Source of the DNA: Bacillota bacterium
GTDB taxonomy: Bacteria > Bacillota > Clostridia > Christensenellales > SZUA-584
Length of the DNA stretch: 64,000 nt
NCBI GenBank assembly: GCA_023416745.1
Contig: JAEZHF010000051.1
Span: 1 to 64,000, forward strand
Direction of reading: 5' to 3'
Both the position numbers and the translations under genes were made by a program. The notes under the pieces are model-generated. The model was given only the letters and a program-made list of their open reading frames with translations, ran no database searches and was not told where the DNA came from. This document shows, in pieces, positions 26,713-35,099 of the stretch (the first letter of the stretch is position 1; each line of letters starts with the position of its first letter).

Positions 26713-27060
26713 ATGACAATAGCTCAGGCTGCAGCTATCCTGGACTGCCAGGTGGTTTGCGGCAACGAAAATTTGGACAAGACCCTTTCATCCGGTTGCG
26801 GCGCGGATCTGATGAGCGACGTGCTTGCATTCGCAAAGGACAATTGCATTTTGCTGACTGGTATGGTCAATCCGCATGTTGTGCGCACAGCCGAAATGCT
26901 CGATGTTCCCTGTATCGTTTTTGTCCGTGGAAAAAAACCGGCGAACGACGTCGTTGAACTGGCAATGCAGACAGGCGCAACGCTGCTGACCTGCGACTGC
27001 ACGCTCTACGAGGCCTGCGGACGTCTGTATTCACAGGGCTTGCCGCCTTGCGGCCGGTAA
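26713..27060 (+). CDS. DRTGG-type domain protein, first copy
   Basis: 115 residues. It is similar along its length to the second copy at 28806: MTIAQAAAILD versus MTIQQLIEKTG, then a Gly-Cys turn, DLMSDVLAFAK and a sequence of beta-alpha units. The fold resembles the DRTGG domain found with phosphotransacetylase and HPr-kinase-like proteins. I recall such small proteins beside [FeFe]-hydrogenase genes in Clostridia and Thermotogae, but their function is not known to me. SD CGGAGG is present. It opens the putative signalling block. Confidence 0.7.
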   Translation: MTIAQAAAILDCQVVCGNENLDKTLSSGCGADLMSDVLAFAKDNCILLTGMVNPHVVRTAEMLDVPCIVFVRGKKPANDVVELAMQTGATLLTCDCTLYEACGRLYSQGLPPCGR

Positions 27061-27066
27061 TCGCTT

Positions 27067-27486
27067 ATGTCAGACGGCTTTAAAGAGACCTTTGCAATTA
27101 CAGCACAGGATTTTGCTTCAGCCGGGGAAGCATCAGCCAAAATCAAAAGTGTTTTACGTATGATAGGTATCGATCCCGCGTTAACGCGACGCGTGACCAT
27201 TGCCGCCTATGAAGCGGAACTGAATATGATTATCCACAGCTTTGGCGGTGAGATGACGGTGGAAATCGATACCGGATCCATTCACCTTAATTGTGTGGAC
27301 ACCGGGCCAGGTATTGCCGATATCGGTCTCGCAATGCAGGAAGGATTTTCCACTGCATCTTCCGATGTCAGAATGATGGGCTTCGGTGCTGGTATGGGCC
27401 TCCCCAACATCAAAAAGAACAGCGACAATATGGATATCCGATCCGATTCCGGCGGGACAAGTTTAAGTTTGCGATTTGACATTTAG
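27067..27486 (+). CDS. RsbW-like ATP-binding protein (anti-sigma kinase fold)
   Basis: 139 residues. A GHKL ATPase domain alone: N-box region AAYEAELNMIIHSFGG near 49-64, G1-type DTGPGIAD near 78-85, and FGAGMGLPNIKKNSD near 107-121. This is the size and layout of RsbW and SpoIIAB serine kinases, which phosphorylate an anti-sigma antagonist. No STAS-domain partner or sigma gene is adjacent. Six bases separate it from the DRTGG gene and there is no clear SD, suggesting coupled translation. A role in signal output from HydS is inference. Confidence 0.8.
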   Translation: MSDGFKETFAITAQDFASAGEASAKIKSVLRMIGIDPALTRRVTIAAYEAELNMIIHSFGGEMTVEIDTGSIHLNCVDTGPGIADIGLAMQEGFSTASSDVRMMGFGAGMGLPNIKKNSDNMDIRSDSGGTSLSLRFDI

Positions 27487-27498
27487 CAGAGGGATAAC

Positions 27499-28809
27499 AT
27501 GAACACTTATTTCCATTCCGTGCGGCTCGACCGTGACAAGTGCAAAGGCTGCACCAACTGCATCAAGCACTGCCCCACCGAGGCCATCCGTGTACGCGGC
27601 GGTAAGGCGCAGATTATCGCTGAGCGCTGTATAGATTGCGGCGAATGCATCCGTGTCTGTCCGTATCACGCCAAAATTGCGTACACTGATCCGTTTTCCG
27701 ATATCGGTCGGTTTAAGTACAAAATCGCGCTGCCCGCGCCATCGCTGTACGGACAGTTCAAGAACCTGTCCAGCATTGACCGCGTGGTGATGGGACTTAA
27801 GCTGATGGGCTTCGACGATGTGTACGAGGTGGCTCGCGGCGCCGACATCATCAGCTGCGCCATTCGCCAGCACATTGAAGGCAAGGAAAACCTCCCTGTC
27901 ATATCTTCCGCGTGTCCCGCTATCGTCCGGCTGATACAGGTGCGTTTCCCCAATCTTATCGACAACATCATTGATCTTCAGTCTCCGATGGAGATGGCTG
28001 CTATAGCTGCCAAGCGCGAATATGCCGAGAAGCACGGTGTTAGTATTAATGAAATCGGGGTTTTCTTTATCACTCCCTGTCCAGCCAAGATGACGAGCAT
28101 TAAGAATCCTTACGGCATAGAAAAAAGCAATGTAAACGGTGCTTTTTCCGTTATCGACATCTACGGGCTGCTCGCCGGACAGCTTAAAAAACCGGGGCTT
28201 GTCGTCACCGAAGGCGCAACGGCTTCCGTTTTTGGCGTAGGCTGGGCCAACTCAGGTGGTGAGGCCGCTGCAGCGGGCCTACAAAACTCTTTAGCTGTGG
28301 ACGGTATCAGCAACGTGATCAAAGTGCTGGAAGAAATCGAGAACATGAAACTCAACGATCTGCAGTTTTTTGAGGGGCTGGCGTGCCCGGGCGGCTGTGT
28401 AGGTGGGCCTCTTACGTTTGAAAATCCGTTCGTCGCGCGTTCGCGTATACGAACGCTGTCCTCCAAGATCAAGAATCAAAAACCGTCCTGCGAATATGCC
28501 CAAGGCTACATCGATGACGGCTCCGTACTGTTCAGCCAGCCCATTGAGTCCCGCCCTGTTATGAAGATTGACGTAGACATGCTGACGGCTATGCGCAAGC
28601 TGGAACAGATAGAAGAGATAGCTGCCCGTCTGCCGGGGTTGGACTGCGGGTCATGCGGCAGTCCCTCCTGCCATGCCATGGCCGAGGATATCGTCCGCGG
28701 GGATGCCAAGGAAATGGACTGCATATTCAAGCTGCGCGATAAAGTGACCAGCCTTGCTGAACAGATGGTGGAGCTGACAGGCCGTGATAAGAAGGAGCCG
28801 ACAAGATGA
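27499..28809 (+). CDS. hydS: HydS-like putative sensory [FeFe]-hydrogenase
   Basis: 436 residues. The N-terminus holds two [4Fe-4S] motifs (CKGCTNCIKHCP, CIDCGECIRVCP). The H-cluster domain keeps all four cubane cysteines: SSACPA (about 135-140), TPCPAK (about 192) and ACPGGC (about 295). The proton-relay cysteine of the usual TSCCP is alanine here, as reported for group D enzymes such as Thermotoga HydS. A C-terminal Fe-S motif, LDCGSCGSPSCH (about 380), follows. These features fit a slow, hydrogen-sensing enzyme rather than a producer. It overlaps the next gene by four bases. Neighbours are ATP-binding, DRTGG and PHP proteins. Confidence 0.85.
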   Translation: MNTYFHSVRLDRDKCKGCTNCIKHCPTEAIRVRGGKAQIIAERCIDCGECIRVCPYHAKIAYTDPFSDIGRFKYKIALPAPSLYGQFKNLSSIDRVVMGLKLMGFDDVYEVARGADIISCAIRQHIEGKENLPVISSACPAIVRLIQVRFPNLIDNIIDLQSPMEMAAIAAKREYAEKHGVSINEIGVFFITPCPAKMTSIKNPYGIEKSNVNGAFSVIDIYGLLAGQLKKPGLVVTEGATASVFGVGWANSGGEAAAAGLQNSLAVDGISNVIKVLEEIENMKLNDLQFFEGLACPGGCVGGPLTFENPFVARSRIRTLSSKIKNQKPSCEYAQGYIDDGSVLFSQPIESRPVMKIDVDMLTAMRKLEQIEEIAARLPGLDCGSCGSPSCHAMAEDIVRGDAKEMDCIFKLRDKVTSLAEQMVELTGRDKKEPTR

Positions 28810-29147
28810 CGATACAGCAACTGATCGAAAAAACCGGCTGGAAGGCGCTAACCGCTGTGCAGGATGCGGAAATAACGTCGGGCTATGTGTGCGACATGCT
28901 GAGTTGGGTGATGGCGCGTGCGCAATTTGGCACCGTCTGGATCACCGTGCAGGCACACGTGAATGTAGTGGCGGTTGCCGCACTGACAGGATGCGCATGC
29001 GTGGTGATCTCCGACAACATTGCGGTATCCGAGGAAACGCATTTCGCGGCTCGCGACAAGGATGTGTGCATCATCAGCGCTCCTTGCACGTCGTACGGCG
29101 CGGCGGTGGCGCTGCACGAACTAGGCGTTGGTGAAGTCGCGCGATGA
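28806..29147 (+). CDS. DRTGG-type domain protein, second copy
   Basis: 113 residues, paralogous to the gene at 26713. Features are SGYVCDMLSWVMARAQ near 25-40, VWITVQAHVNVVAVA near 46-60, and two further beta-alpha units ending in ALHELGVGE. The form ITSGYVCDMLSWVM is closer to the common DRTGG consensus than the first copy. It overlaps hydS by four bases (ATGA) and the PHP gene by four bases, so hydS, this gene and PHP are translated as a set. No catalytic residues are recognised, and a ligand-binding role is inferred. Confidence 0.75.
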   Translation: MTIQQLIEKTGWKALTAVQDAEITSGYVCDMLSWVMARAQFGTVWITVQAHVNVVAVAALTGCACVVISDNIAVSEETHFAARDKDVCIISAPCTSYGAAVALHELGVGEVAR

Positions 29148-29839
29148 TGGACAGATTTTACGATCTGCATATCCATTCCTGCTTGTCGCCGTGCGCTTCA
29201 GACGATATGACACTATCCAATATCGCCGGTATGGCCTCCATCAAGGGGCTGTCTCTCATCTCTCTGACAGATCATAATTCGGGTCATAATCTGAAAGCTA
29301 TGGAGAAGGCTGCTTCGGAGTTTGGCCTTATTTTCATTCCGGGCATTGAGGTAACGACTGTCGAAGAAGTCCATGTCCTCACATATTTCAAAAATACTCA
29401 TGCAGCCGTTGAATTTGGCGAAATGCTATATGACTCATTGCCGGATATCTCCAACCGGCCGGACATATTCGGGAGGCAGAATATTATGGACGAGAACGAT
29501 GAGGCAGCAGGCGAGCTCGATAAGCTGCTGCTGCAGGCCACGCCGTTTTCTATCAACGAGCTTGCGACGCTGGCCTTCAAGGCTGGCGGCTGTGCCGTTC
29601 CCGCTCACATCAACAGGGATTCGTTCTCTGTGCTCGCGAACCTCGGATTTATGCCGCCCGGCCTTTTCCGCACCGCGGAGGTGGCAACCGGCCTTCCCTG
29701 CCCCGCGCTGGATCCATCCATATACATTTTCCACTCTTCAGACGCACATAACCTAGGAGACATATCAGAGCCTGCTTACACCTTAAATGCTATCCATAAT
29801 TCGTCAGCATTCGTTGATTTTGTTAATCATTCGCGGTGA
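29144..29839 (+). CDS. PHP-domain metallophosphoesterase
   Basis: 231 residues. The PHP motif set is present: DLHIHSCLSPCASDDM (about 7-22), SLTDHNSG (about 40), PGIEVTTVEEVHVLTYF (about 65-81), AHINRDSFSV (about 150) and SSDAHNLGD near 205. PHP enzymes use up to three metals to hydrolyse phosphoesters such as histidinol phosphate or protein or nucleotide phosphates. Its position directly after hydS and DRTGG suggests removal of a phosphate in that pathway. This is inferred from context only. It is the last gene before the HydABC promoter. Confidence 0.85.
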   Translation: MMDRFYDLHIHSCLSPCASDDMTLSNIAGMASIKGLSLISLTDHNSGHNLKAMEKAASEFGLIFIPGIEVTTVEEVHVLTYFKNTHAAVEFGEMLYDSLPDISNRPDIFGRQNIMDENDEAAGELDKLLLQATPFSINELATLAFKAGGCAVPAHINRDSFSVLANLGFMPPGLFRTAEVATGLPCPALDPSIYIFHSSDAHNLGDISEPAYTLNAIHNSSAFVDFVNHSR

Positions 29840-29901
29840 TACTGCTTGTTTTTCCTAACATTCGTCAAAATCTGAGCGTAACATAAAAGTTTATTATTTT
29901 T

Positions 29902-29930
29902 TTCACAAATAGTATGTGCATCAGTATAAT
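29902..29930 (+). promoter_or_regulatory. promoter of the hydABC-type operon
   Basis: -35 TTCACA (29902-29907), 17-bp spacer, -10 TATAAT (29925-29930). Predicted start about 29937, with a leader of 76 bases containing a Rex-like site and SD AGGAGGG. It separates the enzyme genes from the signalling block. Confidence 0.7.
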
Positions 29931-29957
29931 TATGTGATAAAATAACCGCTGGATGTT

Positions 29958-29975
29958 TTGTTACTTTTTTATCAA
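29958..29975. promoter_or_regulatory. candidate Rex operator in the hydrogenase leader
   Basis: TTGTTACTTTTTTATCAA matches 12 of the 14 fixed positions of the Rex consensus TTGTTAA-N4-TTAACAA. It lies at about +22 to +39 of the predicted start, a position that suits a block to elongation or promoter escape. Rex senses NADH/NAD and often controls hydrogenase and fermentation genes in Clostridia. Confidence 0.55.
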
Positions 29976-30012
29976 AGTCAAATATACACCTGACAGGAGG
30001 GAGATTTAAGTT

Positions 30013-30489
30013 ATGACCACAGCAGTGGATGATAAAGCTTTACGAGAAGAACTCATCAGCTTTATCGAAGAGCAGAAAAAAAAACCAGGCCCGTTGATGC
30101 CCATCATGCAAAAAGCTCAGAGCCTTTTCGGCGCACTCACAATTGACGTGCAGGAGCTTATCTCGGAGCAGTTGGGTATCCCCATGAGCGATGTTTACGG
30201 CGTCGCCACATTTTATTCACAGTTTGCATTAGAGCCGAAAGGAGAGCACATCGTCAGCGTCTGTATGGGTACGGCATGTTACGTCCGGAACATTGAGAAG
30301 GTTCTTGACCGACTGGCCGAAGAGTTGGGAGTGAACCCCGGTGAAACCACGCCAGACAGAAAGTTTACGCTTGAACCCACTCGCTGCCTTGGATGCTGCG
30401 GCCTCGCCCCCGTCATCATGATCGACGATCAGGTGTATGGCCGGCTGACCCCATCCGATGTACCCGACATACTGGCGAAGTACAAGTAG
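30013..30489 (+). CDS. hydC: hydrogenase subunit, NuoE-like [2Fe-2S] protein (HydC type)
   Basis: 158 residues. Homologous to the 24-kDa subunit of complex I. The four [2Fe-2S] cysteines lie in CMGTACYVRN (about 87-96) and RCLGCCGLAP (about 126-135), with GVATFYSQFALEPKG between residues 60 and 76. In NAD-linked bifurcating hydrogenases it works with HydB in the flavin-linked branch of the complex. AGGAGGG precedes the ATG. It is the first gene behind the promoter and Rex-like site. Confidence 0.92.
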   Translation: MTTAVDDKALREELISFIEEQKKKPGPLMPIMQKAQSLFGALTIDVQELISEQLGIPMSDVYGVATFYSQFALEPKGEHIVSVCMGTACYVRNIEKVLDRLAEELGVNPGETTPDRKFTLEPTRCLGCCGLAPVIMIDDQVYGRLTPSDVPDILAKYK

Positions 30490-30492
30490 GTC

Positions 30493-31044
30493 ATGCGGGA
30501 CATTTCTTTGCACATACTAGATATTGCCGAGAACTCGCTTCGCGCGGGCGCCAGCCTGATACGGATCGATATTACGGCAGATATATCGGCAGACAAGCTT
30601 ACCGTATTAATTGAGGACAACGGCTGCGGTATGAGCAATGAAATGCTGGAGCGGGTGAGAAGCCCCTTTGCCACCACGCGTACGACGCGCAAGGTTGGTC
30701 TGGGTATCCCGCTGTTTGCAGCTGGGTGTGAATCCACAGGCGGACATTTGGACATCGAATCGGCCCCCGGCAATGGCACAAAACTGACCGCCGTATATGG
30801 CTACAGTCATATCGACAGACCGCCGCTGGGCAGCATAGCTGAAACGATTGCGGCGCTGGCACTGGCAAACCCGGAAATCGATTTTGTCTTCATGGCAAAG
30901 AAGGACGAGGCTTTCGAGTTTGACACCCGGGCCATCAAAACCACGCTGGACGGCGTGGCGATTACGGAGCCGGCTGTGATGTCTTTTATCCGGGAATATT
31001 TAGAAGAAGGAACCATGCAGGTTTTTGGAGGACATGATATATGA
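30493..31044 (+). CDS. GHKL ATPase protein inside the hydrogenase operon
   Basis: 183 residues. A histidine-kinase-type ATP-binding domain without any phospho-accepting helix: N-box HILDIAENSLRAGAS (about 6-20), G1 IEDNGCGMSNEM (about 41-52), G2 region VGLGIPLFAAGCES (about 72-85) and GNGTKL near 97. About 80 C-terminal residues are not recognised. It sits between hydC and the ferredoxin-like gene, overlapping the latter by four bases. Similar genes are known to me in clostridial hydrogenase operons. Its role (kinase, chaperone or assembly ATPase) is unknown. Confidence 0.8.
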   Translation: MRDISLHILDIAENSLRAGASLIRIDITADISADKLTVLIEDNGCGMSNEMLERVRSPFATTRTTRKVGLGIPLFAAGCESTGGHLDIESAPGNGTKLTAVYGYSHIDRPPLGSIAETIAALALANPEIDFVFMAKKDEAFEFDTRAIKTTLDGVAITEPAVMSFIREYLEEGTMQVFGGHDI

Positions 31045-31418
31045 AATCTTTAAAAGAATTAGAAGCGATCAGAAACAAGACACTGGCTCAGATAGATATA
31101 CGCAAGAAGGGTGAAGGCACCCGTATTGTGGTGGGTATGGCTACTTGCGGCATCGCCGCGGGCGCACGTCCCGTTCTCTCCGCGTTTGTAGAAGAAGTTG
31201 CCAAGCGCAACCTCTCTGGTGTTACCGTCTCGCAGACAGGATGCATCGGAGCTTGCCGCCTGGAACCGATGGTCGAGGTGTTCACACCCGATGCCGACAA
31301 GGTAACTTACGTGAAGATTGATCCTGCCATGGTGAGCCGCATCGTCGCCGAACACATCGTAAACGGCAACCCGGTGACGGAATACACCATCGGCTACAGC
31401 GAAGAGAACAACAAGTAA
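31041..31418 (+). CDS. thioredoxin-like [2Fe-2S] ferredoxin (HndB type)
   Basis: 125 residues. The cysteine pattern TCGIAAGARP (about 36) and SQTGCIGACRLEPMVEV (about 65-81) matches the thioredoxin-like [2Fe-2S] fold found as HndB in NADP-reducing hydrogenase operons and fused at the N-terminus of HydB. It may transfer electrons between HydC and HydB or act as a small extra subunit. SD GGAGG lies inside the preceding gene, and the two overlap by four bases. Confidence 0.88.
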   Translation: MKSLKELEAIRNKTLAQIDIRKKGEGTRIVVGMATCGIAAGARPVLSAFVEEVAKRNLSGVTVSQTGCIGACRLEPMVEVFTPDADKVTYVKIDPAMVSRIVAEHIVNGNPVTEYTIGYSEENNK

Positions 31419-31437
31419 TTAGGAGGAACGCATTATC

Positions 31438-33228
31438 ATGGATATTTTCCGTTCACACGTCCTTGTTTGCGGCGGCACGGGCTGCACTTCGTCCGATTCG
31501 CCTAAGATCATGGATAAATTTACAGAAGAAATCAGTAAAAACGGCCTGGATAAAGAGGTCAAGGTCGTCCGCACCGGCTGCTTCGGCCTTTGCGAAGCGG
31601 GCCCGATCGTGATCGTATATCCCGAAGGCAGCTTCTATTCGCACGTGAAGGTGGAAGACGTGGCCGAGATCGTCAGCGAGCACCTCTTAAAGGGTCGCAT
31701 CGTTCACCGCCTGCTGTATAAGGAAGACACCGGCGATGTCGAGATGTCGCTCGATAACATCGGCTTCTACAAAAAGCAAAAGCGCGTCGCCTTGCGCAAC
31801 TGCGGCGTGATCGACCCTGAGCGCATCGAGGAATACATCGCATTTGACGGCTATAAGGCGCTGGGCACCTGCCTTGGCGAGTATACGCCCGAGCAGGTCA
31901 TTGAGACCGTTAAGGCGAGTGGTCTGCGCGGCAGAGGCGGCGGCGGCTTCCCCACCGGAATGAAGTGGCAGTTTTGCGCCAAGGAAACCAGCAGCCAGAA
32001 ATATGTGATCTGCAACGCAGACGAAGGCGATCCGGGCGCGTTCATGGACAGAAGCGTGCTTGAGGGCGACCCGCATGCGGTGCTGGAAGCGATGGCCATA
32101 GCGGGCTACGCGATCGGCGCGTCAATTGGATATATCTACGTTCGCGCGGAATACCCTATTGCCGTCAAGCGGCTGGAAATCGCTATCGGGCAGGCACGCG
32201 AGCTGGGCCTGCTGGGCAAGAATATATTTGAATCCGGCTTTGACTTCGACATCGAGATCCGTCTCGGCGCTGGCGCGTTCGTGTGCGGCGAGGAGATGGC
32301 GCTGATCCACTCCATTGAAGGCAATCGCGGTGAGCCGACGCCCAAGCCCCCGTTCCCGGCGCAGAAAGGTTTGTTCGGCAAGCCGACGATCATCAACAAC
32401 GTTGAAACATTTGCGAACATTCCGCAGATAATACTCAATGGACCCGAATGGTTTGCGTCCATGGGTACCGAGAAGAGCAAGGGCACAAAAGTGTTCGCGC
32501 TGGGCGGCAAAATCAACAACACCGGTCTTGTCGAAATACCGATGGGCACCACGCTGCGCGAAATCATATTCGAGATCGGCGGCGGCATCCCGGGCGGCAA
32601 GGAGTTCAAGGCGGCGCAGACGGGCGGCCCGTCGGGCGGCTGCATACCGACCAGCCACCTCGACACCCCCATCGACTACGACTCGCTGACTGCCATCGGC
32701 TCAATGATGGGCAGCGGCGGCCTGATCGTCATGGACGAAGACAACTGCATGGGGGACGTGGCGCGCTACTTCCTCGACTTCACTGTGGACGAATCGTGCG
32801 GCAAGTGCCCGCCGTGCCGTATTGGCACCAAGCGTATGCTGGAGATACTCGAGCGCATCGTATCGGGACGCGGTGAAGAAGGCGATATTGAGAAGCTGAT
32901 ATTGATGGGCGAGAACATCAAGAATGCGTCTCTCTGCGGTCTTGGCAAGACGGCTCCCAACCCGGTGCTGTCCACCATCAAGTATTTCCGCGACGAATAC
33001 GAAGCGCACATCCGCGACAAGAAGTGTCCGGCCGGCCACTGCAAGGCGCTGCTCAACTACATTATTGACAAGTCGAAGTGTATCGGCTGCGGCGCGTGTG
33101 CCAAGGTCTGCCCCACCAACGCAATATCCGGCAAGATCAAGGAACCTTTCGAGGTCGACCAGAGCAAGTGCATCAAGTGCGGTGCGTGCATGGCGCGCTG
33201 CAAGTTCAACGCGATCGAGAAGAAGTAA
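31438..33228 (+). CDS. hydB: hydrogenase subunit, NuoF-like flavoprotein (HydB type)
   Basis: 596 residues. Domains in order: a thioredoxin-like [2Fe-2S] domain (VCGGTGCTSS, RTGCFGLCEAGP), an FMN- and NAD-binding core (RGRGGGGFPTGMKW near 162-175, DEGDPGAFMDRSVL, GAGAFVCGEEMALIHSIEGN), a [4Fe-4S] motif (SCGKCPPCRIG with a later cysteine in ASLCGLGK), and a C-terminal two-cluster ferredoxin (CIGCGACAKVCP, CIKCGACMARCK). This is the flavin subunit where NADH oxidation or NAD reduction is coupled to ferredoxin in electron-bifurcating hydrogenases. SD AGGAGG is present. Confidence 0.95.
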   Translation: MDIFRSHVLVCGGTGCTSSDSPKIMDKFTEEISKNGLDKEVKVVRTGCFGLCEAGPIVIVYPEGSFYSHVKVEDVAEIVSEHLLKGRIVHRLLYKEDTGDVEMSLDNIGFYKKQKRVALRNCGVIDPERIEEYIAFDGYKALGTCLGEYTPEQVIETVKASGLRGRGGGGFPTGMKWQFCAKETSSQKYVICNADEGDPGAFMDRSVLEGDPHAVLEAMAIAGYAIGASIGYIYVRAEYPIAVKRLEIAIGQARELGLLGKNIFESGFDFDIEIRLGAGAFVCGEEMALIHSIEGNRGEPTPKPPFPAQKGLFGKPTIINNVETFANIPQIILNGPEWFASMGTEKSKGTKVFALGGKINNTGLVEIPMGTTLREIIFEIGGGIPGGKEFKAAQTGGPSGGCIPTSHLDTPIDYDSLTAIGSMMGSGGLIVMDEDNCMGDVARYFLDFTVDESCGKCPPCRIGTKRMLEILERIVSGRGEEGDIEKLILMGENIKNASLCGLGKTAPNPVLSTIKYFRDEYEAHIRDKKCPAGHCKALLNYIIDKSKCIGCGACAKVCPTNAISGKIKEPFEVDQSKCIKCGACMARCKFNAIEKK

Positions 33229-33246
33229 GAAAGGAGCAGACAGATT

Positions 33247-34986
33247 ATGGTATCTTTAACGATAGACGGAGTCAAAGTGGAAGTGCCGAACGGTACGTCG
33301 GTGCTGGAAGCCGCGCGCAGCGTCGGTGTCCGCATCCCCACATTGTGTTATTTAAAAGGCGTCAACGCCATCGGTGCGTGCCGCATGTGTCTGGTTGAAA
33401 TGGTCGAAGGCGGACGTGGCCTGCAGGCGGCTTGCGTGCTGCCGGCGGCAAACGGCATGGTAATTTCATCAAACTCCAAGGCTGTTCAGGACGCGCGCCG
33501 CGTGAATCTGGAACTGATACTCTCCAATCACGACAAGCGATGCCTCTCCTGCGTACGCAACCGCAGCTGTGAGCTGCAGCAGATATGCGAAGAACTCAAT
33601 ATCGAGGACGTTCCCTACGAGGGAGAAGGCTTCGACCGTCCGCTGGACACGGGTTCCGCGTCCGTCGTGCGCGACCCCAACAAGTGCATACTGTGCCGCC
33701 GCTGTGTCGCGGTTTGCGGTAACGTTCAGAAGATCGGCGCTGTGGGCGCTACCCAGCGGGGCTTCAAGACCATCGTGGAGCCGGTGTTCGGTAAGTCGCT
33801 CAAGGATGTGCCTTGTGTGAACTGCGGCCAGTGCATCACCGCCTGCCCCGTCGGTGCGCTGACAGAGCGCAGCGAGATCAATAATGTTTGGGAAGCGCTG
33901 CATGACAAGACCAAGCATGTCGTCGTTCAGACTGCCCCCGCTGTGCGGTTCGGCCTCGGCGAAGAGTTTGGTATTCCGGTAGGCAGCAGCGTCACCGGCA
34001 AGATGGCCACGGCGCTTAAGCGGCTTGGCTTTGATAAGATATTCGACGTTGACTTTTCCGCTGACCTTACCATTATGGAAGAAGGGACGGAACTGCTGGG
34101 CCGCATCAAGAACGGCGGCAAGCTGCCGATGATCACGTCGTGCAGCCCCGGCTGGATAAAATACTGTGAGCACTTCTTCCCGGATTTCCTGGAGAATCTC
34201 TCGACCTGCAAGTCCCCTCACCAAATGGGCGGCGCGATTATCAAGTCGTATTACGCTGAAAAGTTCGGTATCGATCCGAAGAGCATCTATGTGGTGTCCA
34301 TCATGCCGTGCACAGCGAAGAAGTTTGAGAAGGAACGCGACGAGATGGCAGTCAACGGTCTCAGAGATGTGGACGCCGTGCTGACAACGCGTGAGCTGGC
34401 CCGCATGATCAAGCAGGCCAACATCGACTTTGCACGTTTGCCCGAGAGCGACTTTGACCGGGTTCTGGGAGAATCAACCGGGGCGGCTGTCATATTCGGC
34501 GCAACGGGCGGCGTTATGGAAGCGGCACTGAGAACAGTGGCAGACATTCTGTCCGGTCAGGATCTTAAGGATATCGACTACGAATGTGTGCGCGGCATCG
34601 ACGGCGTCAAAGAAGCCACACTGAACATCGCCGGCATGGATATCAAGGTTGCGGTGGCCAGCGGCACAGGCAATGCCAAGAAACTTCTGGAAGCAGTGCG
34701 CTCCGGCGAGAAATTCTATCACTTCATCGAAGTGATGGGTTGCCCCGGCGGCTGTGTGACGGGCGGCGGTCAGCCTATCGTCTCCGCGCAGGATAAACTG
34801 GATTATAATCCGTATGTGCTGCGCGCCAAGGCGACCTATGCTGAAGATGCGGGCAAGCCCAAGCGCAAGTCCCACGAGAACGAGGAGATCAAATTACTGT
34901 ACAAAGAGTTTTTGGGTGAGCCCAACGGCCATAAAACACACGAGCTGTTGCACACACACTATCATGTTCGCCCCAAATACCAATAA
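33247..34986 (+). CDS. hydA: [FeFe]-hydrogenase catalytic subunit (HydA, group A3-like)
   Basis: 579 residues. Domains in order: a plant-type [2Fe-2S] domain (CYLKGVNAIGACRMC near 34-48), a His-ligated [4Fe-4S] site (HDKRCLSCVRNRSC near 97-110), two [4Fe-4S] motifs (CILCRRCVAVCG, CVNCGQCITACP), the H-cluster domain with TSCSPGW (about 297-303), IMPCTAKKFEKE (about 353) and EVMGCPGGCVTGGGQP (about 497-512), and a small-subunit-like tail. The second cysteine of the usual TSCCPGW is serine. With hydB and hydC it forms the NAD-linked, probably electron-bifurcating enzyme. Maturases HydE, HydF and HydG are not in the window. SD AAGGAG is present. Confidence 0.95.
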   Translation: MVSLTIDGVKVEVPNGTSVLEAARSVGVRIPTLCYLKGVNAIGACRMCLVEMVEGGRGLQAACVLPAANGMVISSNSKAVQDARRVNLELILSNHDKRCLSCVRNRSCELQQICEELNIEDVPYEGEGFDRPLDTGSASVVRDPNKCILCRRCVAVCGNVQKIGAVGATQRGFKTIVEPVFGKSLKDVPCVNCGQCITACPVGALTERSEINNVWEALHDKTKHVVVQTAPAVRFGLGEEFGIPVGSSVTGKMATALKRLGFDKIFDVDFSADLTIMEEGTELLGRIKNGGKLPMITSCSPGWIKYCEHFFPDFLENLSTCKSPHQMGGAIIKSYYAEKFGIDPKSIYVVSIMPCTAKKFEKERDEMAVNGLRDVDAVLTTRELARMIKQANIDFARLPESDFDRVLGESTGAAVIFGATGGVMEAALRTVADILSGQDLKDIDYECVRGIDGVKEATLNIAGMDIKVAVASGTGNAKKLLEAVRSGEKFYHFIEVMGCPGGCVTGGGQPIVSAQDKLDYNPYVLRAKATYAEDAGKPKRKSHENEEIKLLYKEFLGEPNGHKTHELLHTHYHVRPKYQ

Positions 34987-35015
34987 GATATAACCGTAAT
35001 CCTTACATAATGAAC

Positions 35016-35054
35016 GAGAAACGGCAGAGAGCACCAAGCCCTCTGCCGTTTCTC
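35016..35054. terminator. bidirectional terminator between hydA and the YbaK gene
   Basis: A 14-bp perfect stem, GAGAAACGGCAGAG (35016-35029) and CTCTGCCGTTTCTC (35041-35054), with an 11-base loop and short T-rich flanks on the plus side. It serves the convergent hydA and ybaK-type genes. Confidence 0.75.
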
Positions 35055-35099
35055 TTTGTATGGTTGCTGTCAATATATCCTAATATATTCCAGCCTGCT

